Source: Mesostigma viride (Eukaryota > Streptophyta > Mesostigmatophyceae > Mesostigmatales > Mesostigmataceae). Taken from it: a stretch of 64,000 nt of DNA. Below the pieces are notes generated by a model. The model made no database searches. It saw nothing but the letters and a program-made list of their open reading frames with translations, and was not told the origin of the DNA. The translations under genes and the position numbers were made by a program. Location of the stretch: the NCBI GenBank assembly GCA_009746045.1, contig RPFO01000253.1, positions 987,069 through 1,051,068 on the forward strand, given 5' to 3'. Below are positions 41,001 to 53,000 of this stretch, one piece after another (within the stretch, counting starts at the first letter, position 1; each line of letters begins with the position of its first letter).

Positions 41001-44000
41001 ACTCCTCCAACCTGCGATGCGCCAGCTTCATGCCACAGCAGTGCAGCACTTTCACCAAACTACCGTGCGCTAGCCGGTGCGGCGGCCTCCTCCAGCGCGC
41101 GCTTGACCTCCTCCTGCAGCTGCGCCAGCTTCTCGGCGAGTTCCTCGTCTTCGGGGTCCTTGGCTGCGCAGCGCGATACGTAGTCCACCGCGGCCGATAG
41201 ACGCGCGATGCGGCGTTGGAGACCTGGCATGAGTGCGGGGAGGGGAAAGTGCAATGTATAAGAGGGCAATGTGGTTGTACAGCAGGCAGGCAATGATGTG
41301 CATAGTTAATGCGGCGCTGGAGGCCTGGCGTTGACAAGGTAGTAGGATACCTCCCCCGCGATGACAGAGCACAAGAGGGAAAAAAACGACAAGTAAGCCA
41401 AAGAGCGTATTTCATGAATGTGGCGCTGGAGGCCTGGCTGAGAGGAGAGATTGGGATGAATACAAGATAGTCTCTAAGACAGCAGGATGAACACACTGTA
41501 TCTTGAGGATAAGGCAGCAGCATGCGGCATGGGAAAGGAGTTGGTAAATGCAAGGATGGAGGCCTGGTGTAGACAAGATGGGTACCGATTGTCAGGGGCG
41601 ACTGTGGGTGTGCAGCAGGCAAGCCATGACACGTTTGACATAGATACCTCGAAAGCAAACATACCGGAGCACCCCTTCGATGATACATGATACTAAATAT
41701 ATAATCACAGGGGCGATAAGGTATGGTCGCTGTAAAGGTGTTGACATAAAGGGCCAGCTATTAGAGAACCCCGATAGAAAGATTGGCTTGAACCACTGCT
41801 ACAAAGGGCAGCTATGCCCAGACCCCAGCAGCACCCTGTCGGCATGCAAGGCGCAGATGCTAGCGCTATCCGCCGCCACCCACCTGGCGTGCGCTCCCGG
41901 TCAAAGTAGTCGGCCCACTCGCGGAACACCTTCTCGGTGGCCTCCTGCACCTTGATGTCCAGGGTCGTGTGCACCTGTCAGGGGGCCGACGTACGAACAA
42001 ATAACAGTGATGCCGAGCCGAGAGACCGTTGGCGAGATCCAGACAACTCGTATGCAGCCACATGTATCACGTCATGCCACCTATTGTGAGCAATAGTGCC
42101 CTCGTACTGTCTCGCTGCGCTGCTGCCTAGTATTGACATGACAAGTTGGCATGACCTTCCTGGATACCTGTGGCAAGCGCGGCGCGTGCATGCACACCAG
42201 AGTCCTACATGATTACACATAGGGCTTGCTCAATTCCACAATATTCACTGGTTCTGAGGGCTTTGTTAAGTACACAATATTCATTGCTTATCTTGTTACA
42301 CATACGGCAACATATGCGCCGGGAAGGCATTTACAAACAGCCAGACTACAGCACCCCCCCAAGGATGGGGGAAAATGCCAACTGTACAGGATCCGCATGA
42401 GAAGGGATGACAGTATTGTGTAGTGCTACAGGTAAACAGTACAGTGAAGTACAGCAGCCAGCGCTTCCGCCAACTTAACGGTAATCTCAACGAATTGATG
42501 AACGTTGCCAAAAACTCGAAACCTTGAAAAGTTTGTCCACATTGGCGTCACCAGCTTGCTGCGAGGGGTTGCCTGCCGGCTGCAGTGCAGGCGGCTAATG
42601 CACTGCATTGCGATTGCTCCTTGCATGCTAAGTCCTTGCATGTAATGCTTTTTGTATCGGCACGATGTGCTCCATCCGTAACCATGCATGACAGGAAGAC
42701 CAGCTGGCATTCTTCACCCACCTTGGCCCCTGGGACAAAATATGGTGAATCCAAAGGATGAGGAGGCCACGCGCGAGGCACATGGCACATCCAAGCATGC
42801 AAACATTCCTGCTGCATCACGCCCGGTTACTGCAGATAGACCACTACCCATGGGCATACCCACAGGCCCCAGCGAACATACAAGCAAATGTGGCTATCCA
42901 CAGCAAGGCAGGGAAGCAACGTGACTATTCATAACACACAGAACCGCCGGCACACACCTTGAGCCCCTTGAAGAAGAGTTGAAACACGGAGATCACAAGC
43001 AAGGTGAGACCATAAACAACCATAATGTACGATGAACGAGGGCACACACCTTGAGCCCCTTGAAGAAGAGTTGAAACGCATAGATCACAAGCAAGGTGAG
43101 ACCATAAACAACCATAATGTACGATGAAAGAGGGCACACACCTTGAGCCCCTTGGACAAAATCTCATCGACACCGTAGCGCTCGTGGAGTTGAAAAAGAA
43201 CCTTGGGAAAGGGCGGGGGGGGGGGGGGGGGGGGGACAGGTGTAGATGACAGCGTACAGAATTATGGGTGCAGGCGTCCTGTTAAGCAGAGCAAGGTTCA
43301 TGGGATGCCGGCATAATACGCCGAGCTGGAAGCACCTGGTGCTGGTTGTGAACAGGGGCGGATGACAGAATGCGTTGGATAGGCAGGCATCTGCATGGAG
43401 AGTGCTGGCCGATCGCAACAATTTTCAAGTAAGTGGACGAGAGCCACATTCTCGATCGCAAACAGACATTGCGGCCATCAAGCACAGCCATGTGTCAATG
43501 AGATGACCAGCGCAGGCATGGCATAACTATACTATTGTGACCATGGTATCCATGAGACAGCCAGCGCAGGCCAGAACTCTGGAGAATCCGGACCATTTAT
43601 GCCTGCTGCCATCCACTAGGTTTCGCGAGTGGCTGGATTGCCCGATTCGAGAAGCAAACTCCTCGAGCAACAATCATTACCCTGATGCCTACTTGCGACT
43701 TTAACCTTAACCTCAACAAGCCTGTTACCTGCACTCAATCCACCAGCCAGGCACAAGCAATGATCGGCCTAACCTCGCTATTTTATCAGTAAGGTGCCTG
43801 CCACGCGCGCACACTAGGCTTTCCATGTGAGAATCAAACCTGCCACTTGGGTAGAGTACGTCGGATGTGGTCTAGTAGGGGCACCATACATAGGCTTTCC
43901 ATGGGAATCAAACCTGCCACTTGAGTAGAGTACGTCTGATGTGGTCTAGTAGGGGCACCCGTTCCATGGGAATCAAACCTGCCACTTGGGTAGAGTACGT

Positions 44001-47000
44001 CGGATGTGGTCGAGTAGGGGCACCCGTTCCATGGGAATCAAACCTGCCACTTGGGTAGAGTACGTCGGATGTGGTCGAGTAGGGGCACCCGTTCCATGGG
44101 AATCAAACCTGCCACTTGGGTAGAGTACGTCGGATGTGGTCGAGTAGGGGCACCCGTTCCATGGGAATCAAACCTGCCACTTGGGTAGAGTACGTCGGAT
44201 GTGGTCGAGTAGGGGCACCCGTTCCATGGGAATCAAACCTGCCACTTGGGTAGAGTACGTCGGATGTGGTCGAGTAGGGGCACCCGTTCCATGGGAATCA
44301 AACCTGCCACTTGGGTAGAGTACGTCGGATGTGGTCGAGTAGGGGCACCCGTTCCATGGGAATCAAACCTGCCACTTGGGTAGAGTACGTCGGATGTGGT
44401 CGAGTAGGGGCACCCGTTCCATGGGAATCAAACCTGCCACTTGGGTAGAGTACGTCGGATGTGGTCGAGTAGGGGCACCCGTTCCATGGGAATCAAACCT
44501 GCCACTTGGGTAGAGTACGTCGGATGTGGTCGAGTAGGGGCACCCGTTCCATGGGAATCAAACCTGCCACTTGGGTAGAGTACGTCGGATGTGGTCGAGT
44601 AGGGGCACCCGTTCCATGGGAATCAAACCTGCCACTTGGGTAGAGTACGTCGGATGTGGTCGAGTAGGAGCACCCGTTCCATGGGAATCAAACCTGCCAC
44701 TTGAGTAGAGTACGTCGGATGTGGTCGAGTAGGGGCACCCGTTCCATGGGAATCAAACCTGCCACTTGGGTAGAGTACGTCGGATGTGGTCGAGTAGGGG
44801 CACCCGTTCCATGGGAATCAAACCTGCCACTTGGGTAGAGTACGTCGGATGTGGTCGAGTAGGGGCACCCGTTCCATGGGAATCAAACCTGCCACTTGGG
44901 TAGAGTACGTCGGATGTGGTCGAGTAGGGGCACCCGTTCCATGGGAATCAAACCTGCCACTTGGGTAGAGTACGTCGGATGTGGTCGAGTAGGGGCACCC
45001 GTTCCATGGGAATCAAACCTGCCACTTGGGTAGAGTACGTCGGATGTGGTCGAGTAGGGGCACCCGTTCCATGGGAATCAAACCTGCCACTTGGGTAGAG
45101 TACGTCGGATGTGGTCGAGTAGGGGCACCCGTTCCATGGGAATCAAACCTGCCACTTGAGTAGAGTACGTCGGATGTGGTCGAGTAGGGGCACCCGTTCC
45201 ATGGGAATCAAACCTGCCACTTGGGTAGAGTACGTCGGATGTGGTCGAGTAGGGGCACCCGTTCCATGGGAATCAAACCTGCCACTTGGGTAGAGTACGT
45301 CGGATGTGGTCGAGTAGGGGCACCCGTTCCATGGGAATCAAACCTGCCACTTGGGTAGAGTACGTCGGATGTGGTCGAGTAGGGGCACCCGTTCCATGGG
45401 AATCAAACCTGCCACTTGGGTAGAGTACGTCGGATGTGGTCGAGTAGGGGCACCCGTTCCATGGGAATCAAACCTGCCACTTGGGTAGAGTACGTCGGAT
45501 GTGGTCGAGTAGGGGCACCCGTTCCATGGGAATCAAACCTGCCACTTGGGTAGAGTACGTCGGATGTGGTCGAGTAGGGGCACCCGTTCCATGGGAATCA
45601 AACCTGCCACTTGGGTAGAGTACGTCGGATGTGGTCGAGTAGGGGCACCCGTTCCATGGGAATCAAACCTGCCACTTGGGTAGAGTACGTCGGATGTGGT
45701 CGAGTAGGGGCACCCGTTCCATGGGAATCAAACCTGCCACTTGGGTAGAGTACGTCGGATGTGGTCGAGTAGGGGCACCCGTTCCATGGGAATCAAACCT
45801 GCCACTTGGGTAGAGTACGTCGGATGTGGTCGAGTAGGGGCACCCGTTCCATGGGAATCAAACCTGCCACTTGGGTAGAGTACGTCGGATGTGGTCGAGT
45901 AGGGGCACCCGTTCCATGGGAATCAAACCTGCCACTTGGGTAGAGTACGTCGGATGTGGTCGAGTAGGGGCACCCGTTCCATGGGAATCAAACCTGCCAC
46001 TTGGGTAGAGTACGTCGGATGTGGTCGAGTAGGGGCACCCGTTCCATGGGAATCAAACCTGCCACTTGGGTAGAGTACGTCGGATGTGGTCGAGTAGGGG
46101 CACCCGTTCCATGGGAATCAAACCTGCCACTTGGGTAGAGTACGTCGGATGTGGTCGAGTAGGGGCACCCGTTCCATGGGAATCAAACCTGCCACTTGGG
46201 TAGAGTACGTCGGATGTGGTCGAGTAGGGGCACCCGTTCCATGGGAATCAAACCTGCCACTTGGGTAGAGTACGTCGGATGTGGTCGAGTAGGGGCACCC
46301 GTTCCATGGGAATCAAACCTGCCACTTGGGTAGAGTACGTCGGATGTGGTCGAGTAGGGGCACCCTTCCATGGGAATCAAACCTGCCACTTGAGTAGAGT
46401 ACGTCGGATGTGGTCGAGTAGGGGCACCCGTTCCATGGGAATCAAACCTGCCACTTGGGTAGAGTACGTCGGATGTGGTCGAGTAGGGGCACCCGTTCCA
46501 TGGGAATCAAACCTGCCACTTGGGTAGAGTACGTCGGATGTGGTCGAGTAGGGGCACCCGTTCCATGGGAATCAAACCTGCCACTTGGGTAGAGTACGTC
46601 GGATGTGGTCGAGTAGGGGCACCCTTCCATGGGAATCAAACCTGCCACTTGGGTAGAGTACGTCGGATGTGGTCGAGTAGGGGCACCCTCTCCATGGGAA
46701 TCAAACCTGCCACTTGGGTAGAGTACGTCGGATGTGGTCGAGTAGGGGCACCCGTTCCATGGGAATCAAACCTGCCACTTGAGTAGAGTACGTCGGATGT
46801 GGTCGAGTAGGGGCACCCGTTCCATGGGAATCAAACCTGCCACTTGGGTAGAGTACGTCGGATGTGGTCGAGTAGGGGCACCCGTTCCATGGGAATCAAA
46901 CCTGCCACTTGGGTAGAGTACGTCGGATGTGGTCGAGTAGGGGCACCCGTTCCATGGGAATCAAACCTGCCACTTGGGTAGAGTACGTCGGATGTGGTCG

Positions 47001-50000
47001 AGTAGGGGCACCCGTTCCATGGGAATCAAACCTGCCACTTGGGTAGAGTACGTCGGATGTGGTCGAGTAGGGGCACCCGTTCCATGGGAATCAAACCTGC
47101 CACTTGGGTAGAGTACGTCGGATGTGGTCGAGTAGGGGCACCCTTTCCATGGGAATCAAACCTGCCACTTGGGTAGAGTACGTCGGATGTGGTCGAGTAG
47201 GGGCACCCGTTCCATGGGAATCAAACCTGCCACTTGGGTAGAGTACGTCGGATGTGGTCGAGTAGGGGCACCCGTTCCATGGGAATCAAACCTGCCACTT
47301 GGGTAGAGTACGTCGGATGTGGTCGAGTAGGGGCACCCGTTCCATGGGAATCAAACCTGCCACTTGGGTAGAGTACGTCGGATGTGGTCGAGTAGGGGCA
47401 CCCGTTCCATGGGAATCAAACCTGCCACTTGGGTAGAGTACGTCGGATGTGGTCGAGTAGGGGCACCCGTTCCATGGGAATCAAACCTGCCACTTGGGTA
47501 GAGTACGTCGGATGTGGTCGAGTAGGGGCACCCGTTCCATGGGAATCAAACCTGCCACTTGGGTAGAGTACGTCGGATGTGGTCGAGTAGGGGCACCCGT
47601 TCCATGGGAATCAAACCTGCCACTTGAGTAGAGTACGTCGGATGTGGTCGAGTAGGGGCACCCGTTCCATGGGAATCAAACCTGCCACTTGGGTAGAGTA
47701 CGTCGGATGTGGTCGAGTAGGGGCACCCGTTCCATGGGAATCAAACCTGCCACTTGGGTAGAGTACGTCGGATGTGGTCGAGTAGGGGCACCCGTTCCAT
47801 GGGAATCAAACCTGCCACTTGGGTAGAGTACGTCGGATGTGGTCGAGTAGGGGCACCCGTTCCATGGGAATCAAACCTGCCACTTGAGTAGAGTACGTCG
47901 GATGTGGTCGAGTAGGGGCACCCGTTCCATGGGAATCAAACCTGCCACTTGGGTAGAGTACGTCGGATGTGGTCGAGTAGGGGCACCCGTTCCATGGGAA
48001 TCAAACCTGCCACTTGGGTAGAGTACGTCGGATGTGGTCGAGTAGGGGCACCCGTTCCATGGGAATCAAACCTGCCACTTGGGTAGAGTACGTCGGATGT
48101 GGTCGAGTAGGGGCACCCGTTCCATGGGAATCAAACCTGCTACTTGGGTAGAGTACGTCGGATGTGGTCGAGTAGGGGCACCCGTTCCATGGGAATCAAA
48201 CCTGCTACTTGGGTAGAGTACGTCGGATGTGGTCGAGTAGGGGCACCCGTTCCATGGGAATCAAACCTGCCACTTGAGTAGAGTACGTCGGATGTGGTCG
48301 AGTAGGGGCACCCGTTCCATGGGAATCAAACCTGCCACTTGGGTAGAGTACGTCGGATGTGGTCGAGTAGGGGCACCCGTTCCATGGGAATCAAACCTGC
48401 CACTTGAGTAGAGTACGTCGGATGTGGTCGAGTAGGGGCACCCGTTCCATGGGAATCAAACCTGCCACTTGGGTAGAGTACGTCGGATGTGGTCGAGTAG
48501 GGGCACCCGTTCCATGGGAATCAAACCTGCCACTTGAGTAGAGTACGTCGGATGTGGTCGAGTAGGGGCACCCGTTCCATGGGAATCAAACCTGCCACTT
48601 GAGTAGAGTACGTCGGATGTGGTCGAGTAGGAGCACCCGTTCCATGGGAATCAAACCTGCCACTTGGGTAGAGTACGTCGGATGTGGTCGAGTAGGGGCA
48701 CCCGTTCCATGGGAATCAAACCTGCCACTTGGGGAGAGTACGTCGGATGTGGTCGAGTAGGGGCACCCGTTCCATGGGAATCAAACCTGCTATTTGGGTA
48801 GAGTACGTCGGATGTGGTCGAGTAGGGGCACCCGTTCCATGGGAATCAAACCTGCCACTTGAGTAGAGTACGTCGGATGTGGTCGAGTAGGGGCACCCGT
48901 TCCATGGGAATCAAACCTGCTATTTGGGTAGAGTACGTCGGATGTGGTCGAGTAGGGGCACCCGTTCCATGGGAATCAAACCTGCCACTTGGGTAGAGTA
49001 CGTCGGATGTGGTCGAGTAGGGGCACCCGTTCCATGGGAATCAAACCTGCTATTTGGGTAGAGTACGTCGGATGTGGTCGAGTAGGGGCACCCGTTCCAT
49101 GGGAATCAAACCTGCCACTTGAGTAGAGTACGTCGGATGTGGTCGAGTAGGGGCACCCGTTCCATGGGAATCAAACCTGCCACTTGGGTAGAGTACGTCG
49201 GATGTGGTCGAGTAGGGGCACCCGTTCCATGGGAATCAAACCTGCCACTTGGGTAGAGTACGTCGGATGTGGTCGAGTAGGGGCACCCGTTCCATGGGAA
49301 TCAAACCTGCCACTTGAGTAGAGTACGTCGGATGTGGTCGAGTAGGGGCACCCGTTCCATGGGAATCAAACCTGCTATTTGGGTAGAGTACGTCGGATGT
49401 GGTCGAGTAGGGGCACCCGTTCCATGGGAATCAAACCTGCCACTTGGGTAGAGTACGTCGGATGTGGTCGAGTAGGGGCACCCGTTCCATGGGAATCAAA
49501 CCTGCCACTTGGGTAGAGTACGTCGGATGTGGTCGAGTAGGGGCACCCGTTCCATGGGAATCAAACCTGCTACTTGGGTAGAGTACGTCGGATGTGGTCG
49601 AGTAGGGGCACCCGTTCCATGGGAATCAAACCTGCCACTTGAGTAGAGTACGTCGGATGTGGTCGAGTAGGGGCACCCGTTCCATGGGAATCAAACCTGC
49701 CACTTGGGTAGAGTACGTCGGATGTGGTCGAGTAGGGGCACCCGTTCCATGGGAATCAAACCTGCCACTTGGGTAGAGTACGTCGGATGTGGTCGAGTAG
49801 GGGCACCCGTTCCATGGGAATCAAACCTGCCACTTGGGTAGAGTACGTCGGATGTGGTCGAGTAGGGGCACCCGTTCCATGGGAATCAAACCTGCCACTT
49901 GGGTAGAGTACGTCGGATGTGGTCGAGTAGGAGCACCCGTTCCATGGGAATCAAACCTGCCACTTGGGTAGAGTACGTCGGATGTGGTCGAGTAGGGGCA

Positions 50001-53000
50001 CCCGTTCCATGGGAATCAAACCTGCCACTTGGGTAGAGTACGTCGGATGTGGTCGAGTAGGGGCACCCGTTCCATGGGAATCAAACCTGCCACTTGGGTA
50101 GAGTACGTCGGATGTGGTCGAGTAGGGGCACCCGTTCCATGGGAATCAAACCTGCCACTTGGGTAGAGTACGTCGGATGTGGTCGAGTAGGGGCACCCGT
50201 TCCATGGGAATCAAACCTGCCACTTGGGTAGAGTACGTCGGATGTGGTCGAGTAGGGGCACCCGTTCCATGGGAATCAAACCTGCCACTTGGGTAGAGTA
50301 CGTCGGATGTGGTCGAGTAGGGGCACCCGTTCCATGGGAATCAAACCTGCCACTTGGGTAGAGTACGTCGGATGTGGTCGAGTAGGGGCACCCGTTCCAT
50401 GGGAATCAAACCTGCCACTTGGGTAGAGTACGTCGGATGTGGTCGAGTAGGGGCACCCGTTCCATGGGCATCAAACCTGCCACTTGAGTAGAGTACGTCG
50501 GATGTGGTCGAGTAGGGGCACCATCTGGCAGAGGGCGAGCGTTACCTCGCCCAGCCCCTCATGCCATGTTGTAAAATTTGGCATAAGCGATGAAACATAT
50601 ACAATAAAAGAAAGGCCTTACCTCGCTGACAAAGTAGGGCGCCCGCCACGCCCCTGCGCTGGACCCCGATCGCCGCGCGAGCACCAACGGCTGAGCCACC
50701 AGCGACTCGGCGGTCGCGCTGTCCAGGAAACCGGCTTCCACCATGCGGCGCAGGGCGCGCGCTTGGGGCTTCTTGCCGCTGGCGCGACAAGTGCGACGTT
50801 GTGATGGTGACGCGTGGAGCGACGACAAGCATGGCAGGATGAATGAGTGAATGTGAGGGGGACCACGCCGAAAATGAAGTGGCAGATAAGATGTGTGGCC
50901 GTGGGGCGAACTGACAACGAATTCACGGGATGAAAATGAATCGAGATATGCCAACAATTTTTGCTCAGGTCGAATCAGAGCAAAACTATGTTCCAAATAA
51001 TGCATCAATCAAAAAAGGAAGCGACGCTTTACGCATAGGCTGGCCAGAAAATCGCTGAGAGAGAATAGAGAAAGACAAGACCTTGGGTGGCTGCCGCATT
51101 TCCAACGAGCAACGACACGGTCAGCCCCCTGCCCCAAACATTAACCACACAAATGTGAACCCACGCAGACAGGCAAAATGACCACGCATAGCCATGACCA
51201 CGCAGCACACATAGAAGCCAAGCACGGACACACTCACGACAGGCACTTGTAAATCAGCATATGCAAACAAACAAGCACAAGCACATGTAGGAAAAAAGGG
51301 AAAACACAACAGATAAGGCAGCGCATGCACACACACGTGGCGCTCACCGGCTGGGGTCCCGGAAGGGCGACAACAGCTCCGGTGCTGGGATAATGCCCGC
51401 CAGCAGCGCGCAGTCGCCGATGGACAGCTTGCTGGGTGGCTTGTTGAAGTAGAGGTTGGACGCACCCTCCAGCCCGTACACGCCGTGGCCCCAGTAGATC
51501 TGCTTGCGGCCGGCACAAGGAACAAAAAGGAGATAAAAAAGAAAATGCTGCATTCACGAAAAAAAAGAGGAATGAAAAGACGGCGGCCCGCAGCGGGCGC
51601 ATGAGTGACCCATGGGGAATGGGGAATCCCTCAAAGGCAAGGCAGAAATATAAAGGACGCGTCCTGCAAAAAATAAGAAGAGATAGAACATCAAGGCCCG
51701 CAATCAGCACTAGGGTTCAGGGTGTATGGTGTAGGGTGTAGGGTGTAGGGTGTAGGGTGTAGGGTGTAGGGTGGGTGTAGGGTTTAGGGTGTAGGGTGTA
51801 GGGTGTAGGGTGTAGGGTGTAGGGTGTAGGGTGTAGGGTGTAGGGTGTAGGGTGTAGGGTGTAGGGTGTAGGGTGGGTGTAGGGTGTAGGGTGTAGGGTG
51901 TAGGGTGTAGGGTGTAGGGTGTAGGGTGTAGGGTGTAGGGTGTAGGGTGTAGGGTGTAGGGTGTAGGGTGTAGGGTGTAGGGTGTAGGGTGTAGGGTGTA
52001 GGGTGTAGGGTGTAGGATGTAGGATGTAGGGTGTAGGGTGTAGGGTGTAGGGTGTAGGGTGTAGGGTGTAGGGTGTAGGGTGTAGGGTGTAGGGTGTAGG
52101 GTGTAGGGTGGGTGTAGGGTGTAGGGTGTAGGGTGTAGGGTGTAGGGTGTAGGGTGTAGGGTGTAGGGTGTAGGCTGTAGGGTGTAGGGTGTAGGGTGCA
52201 GGGTGTAGGGTGTAGGGTGTAGGGTGTAGGGTGTAGGGTGTAGGGTGTAGGGTGTAGGATGTAGGATGTCGGGTGTAGGGTTCAGAGTGTAGGGTGAAGG
52301 GTGTAGGGTGTAGGGTGTAGGGTGTAGGGTGTAGGGTGTAGGGTGTAGGATGTAGGATGTCGGGTGTAGGGTTCAGAGTGTAGGGTGAAGGGTGTAGGGT
52401 GTAGGGTGTAGGGTGTAGGGTGTAGGGTGTAGGGTGTAGGGTGTAGGGTGTAGGGTGTAGGGTGTAGGGTGTAGGGTGTAGGGTGTAGGGTGTAGGGTGT
52501 AGGGTGTAGGGTGTAGGGTGTAGGGTGTAGGGTGTAGGGTGTAGGGTGTAGGCTGTAGGGTGTAGGGTGTAGGGTGCAGGGTGTAGGGTGTAGGGTGTAG
52601 GGTGTAGGGTGTAGGGTGTAGGGTGTAGGGTGTAGGATGTAGGATGTCGGGTGTAGGGTTCAGAGTGTAGGGTGAAGGGTGTAGGGTGTAGGGTGTAGGG
52701 TGTAGGGTGTAGGGTGTAGGATGTAGGATGTCGGGTGTAGGGTTCAGAGTGTAGGGTGAAGGGTGTAGGGTGTAGGGTGTAGGGTGTAGGGTGTAGGGTG
52801 TAGGGTGTAGGGTGTAGGGTGTAGGGTGTAGGGTGTAGGGTGTAGGGTGTAGGGTGTAGGGTGTAGGGTGTAGGGTGTAGGGTGTAGGGTGTAGGGTGTA
52901 GGGTGTAGGGTGTAGGGTGTAGGGTGTAGGGTGTAGGGTGAAGGGTGCAGGGTGCAGGGTGCAGGGTGCAGGGTGTAGGGTGTAGGGTGTAGGGTGTAGG

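Noticed and set aside
43818-50522. CRISPR array
   Set aside because: Units are contiguous 65-bp repeats with no variable spacers, in a eukaryotic intron with no cas genes.
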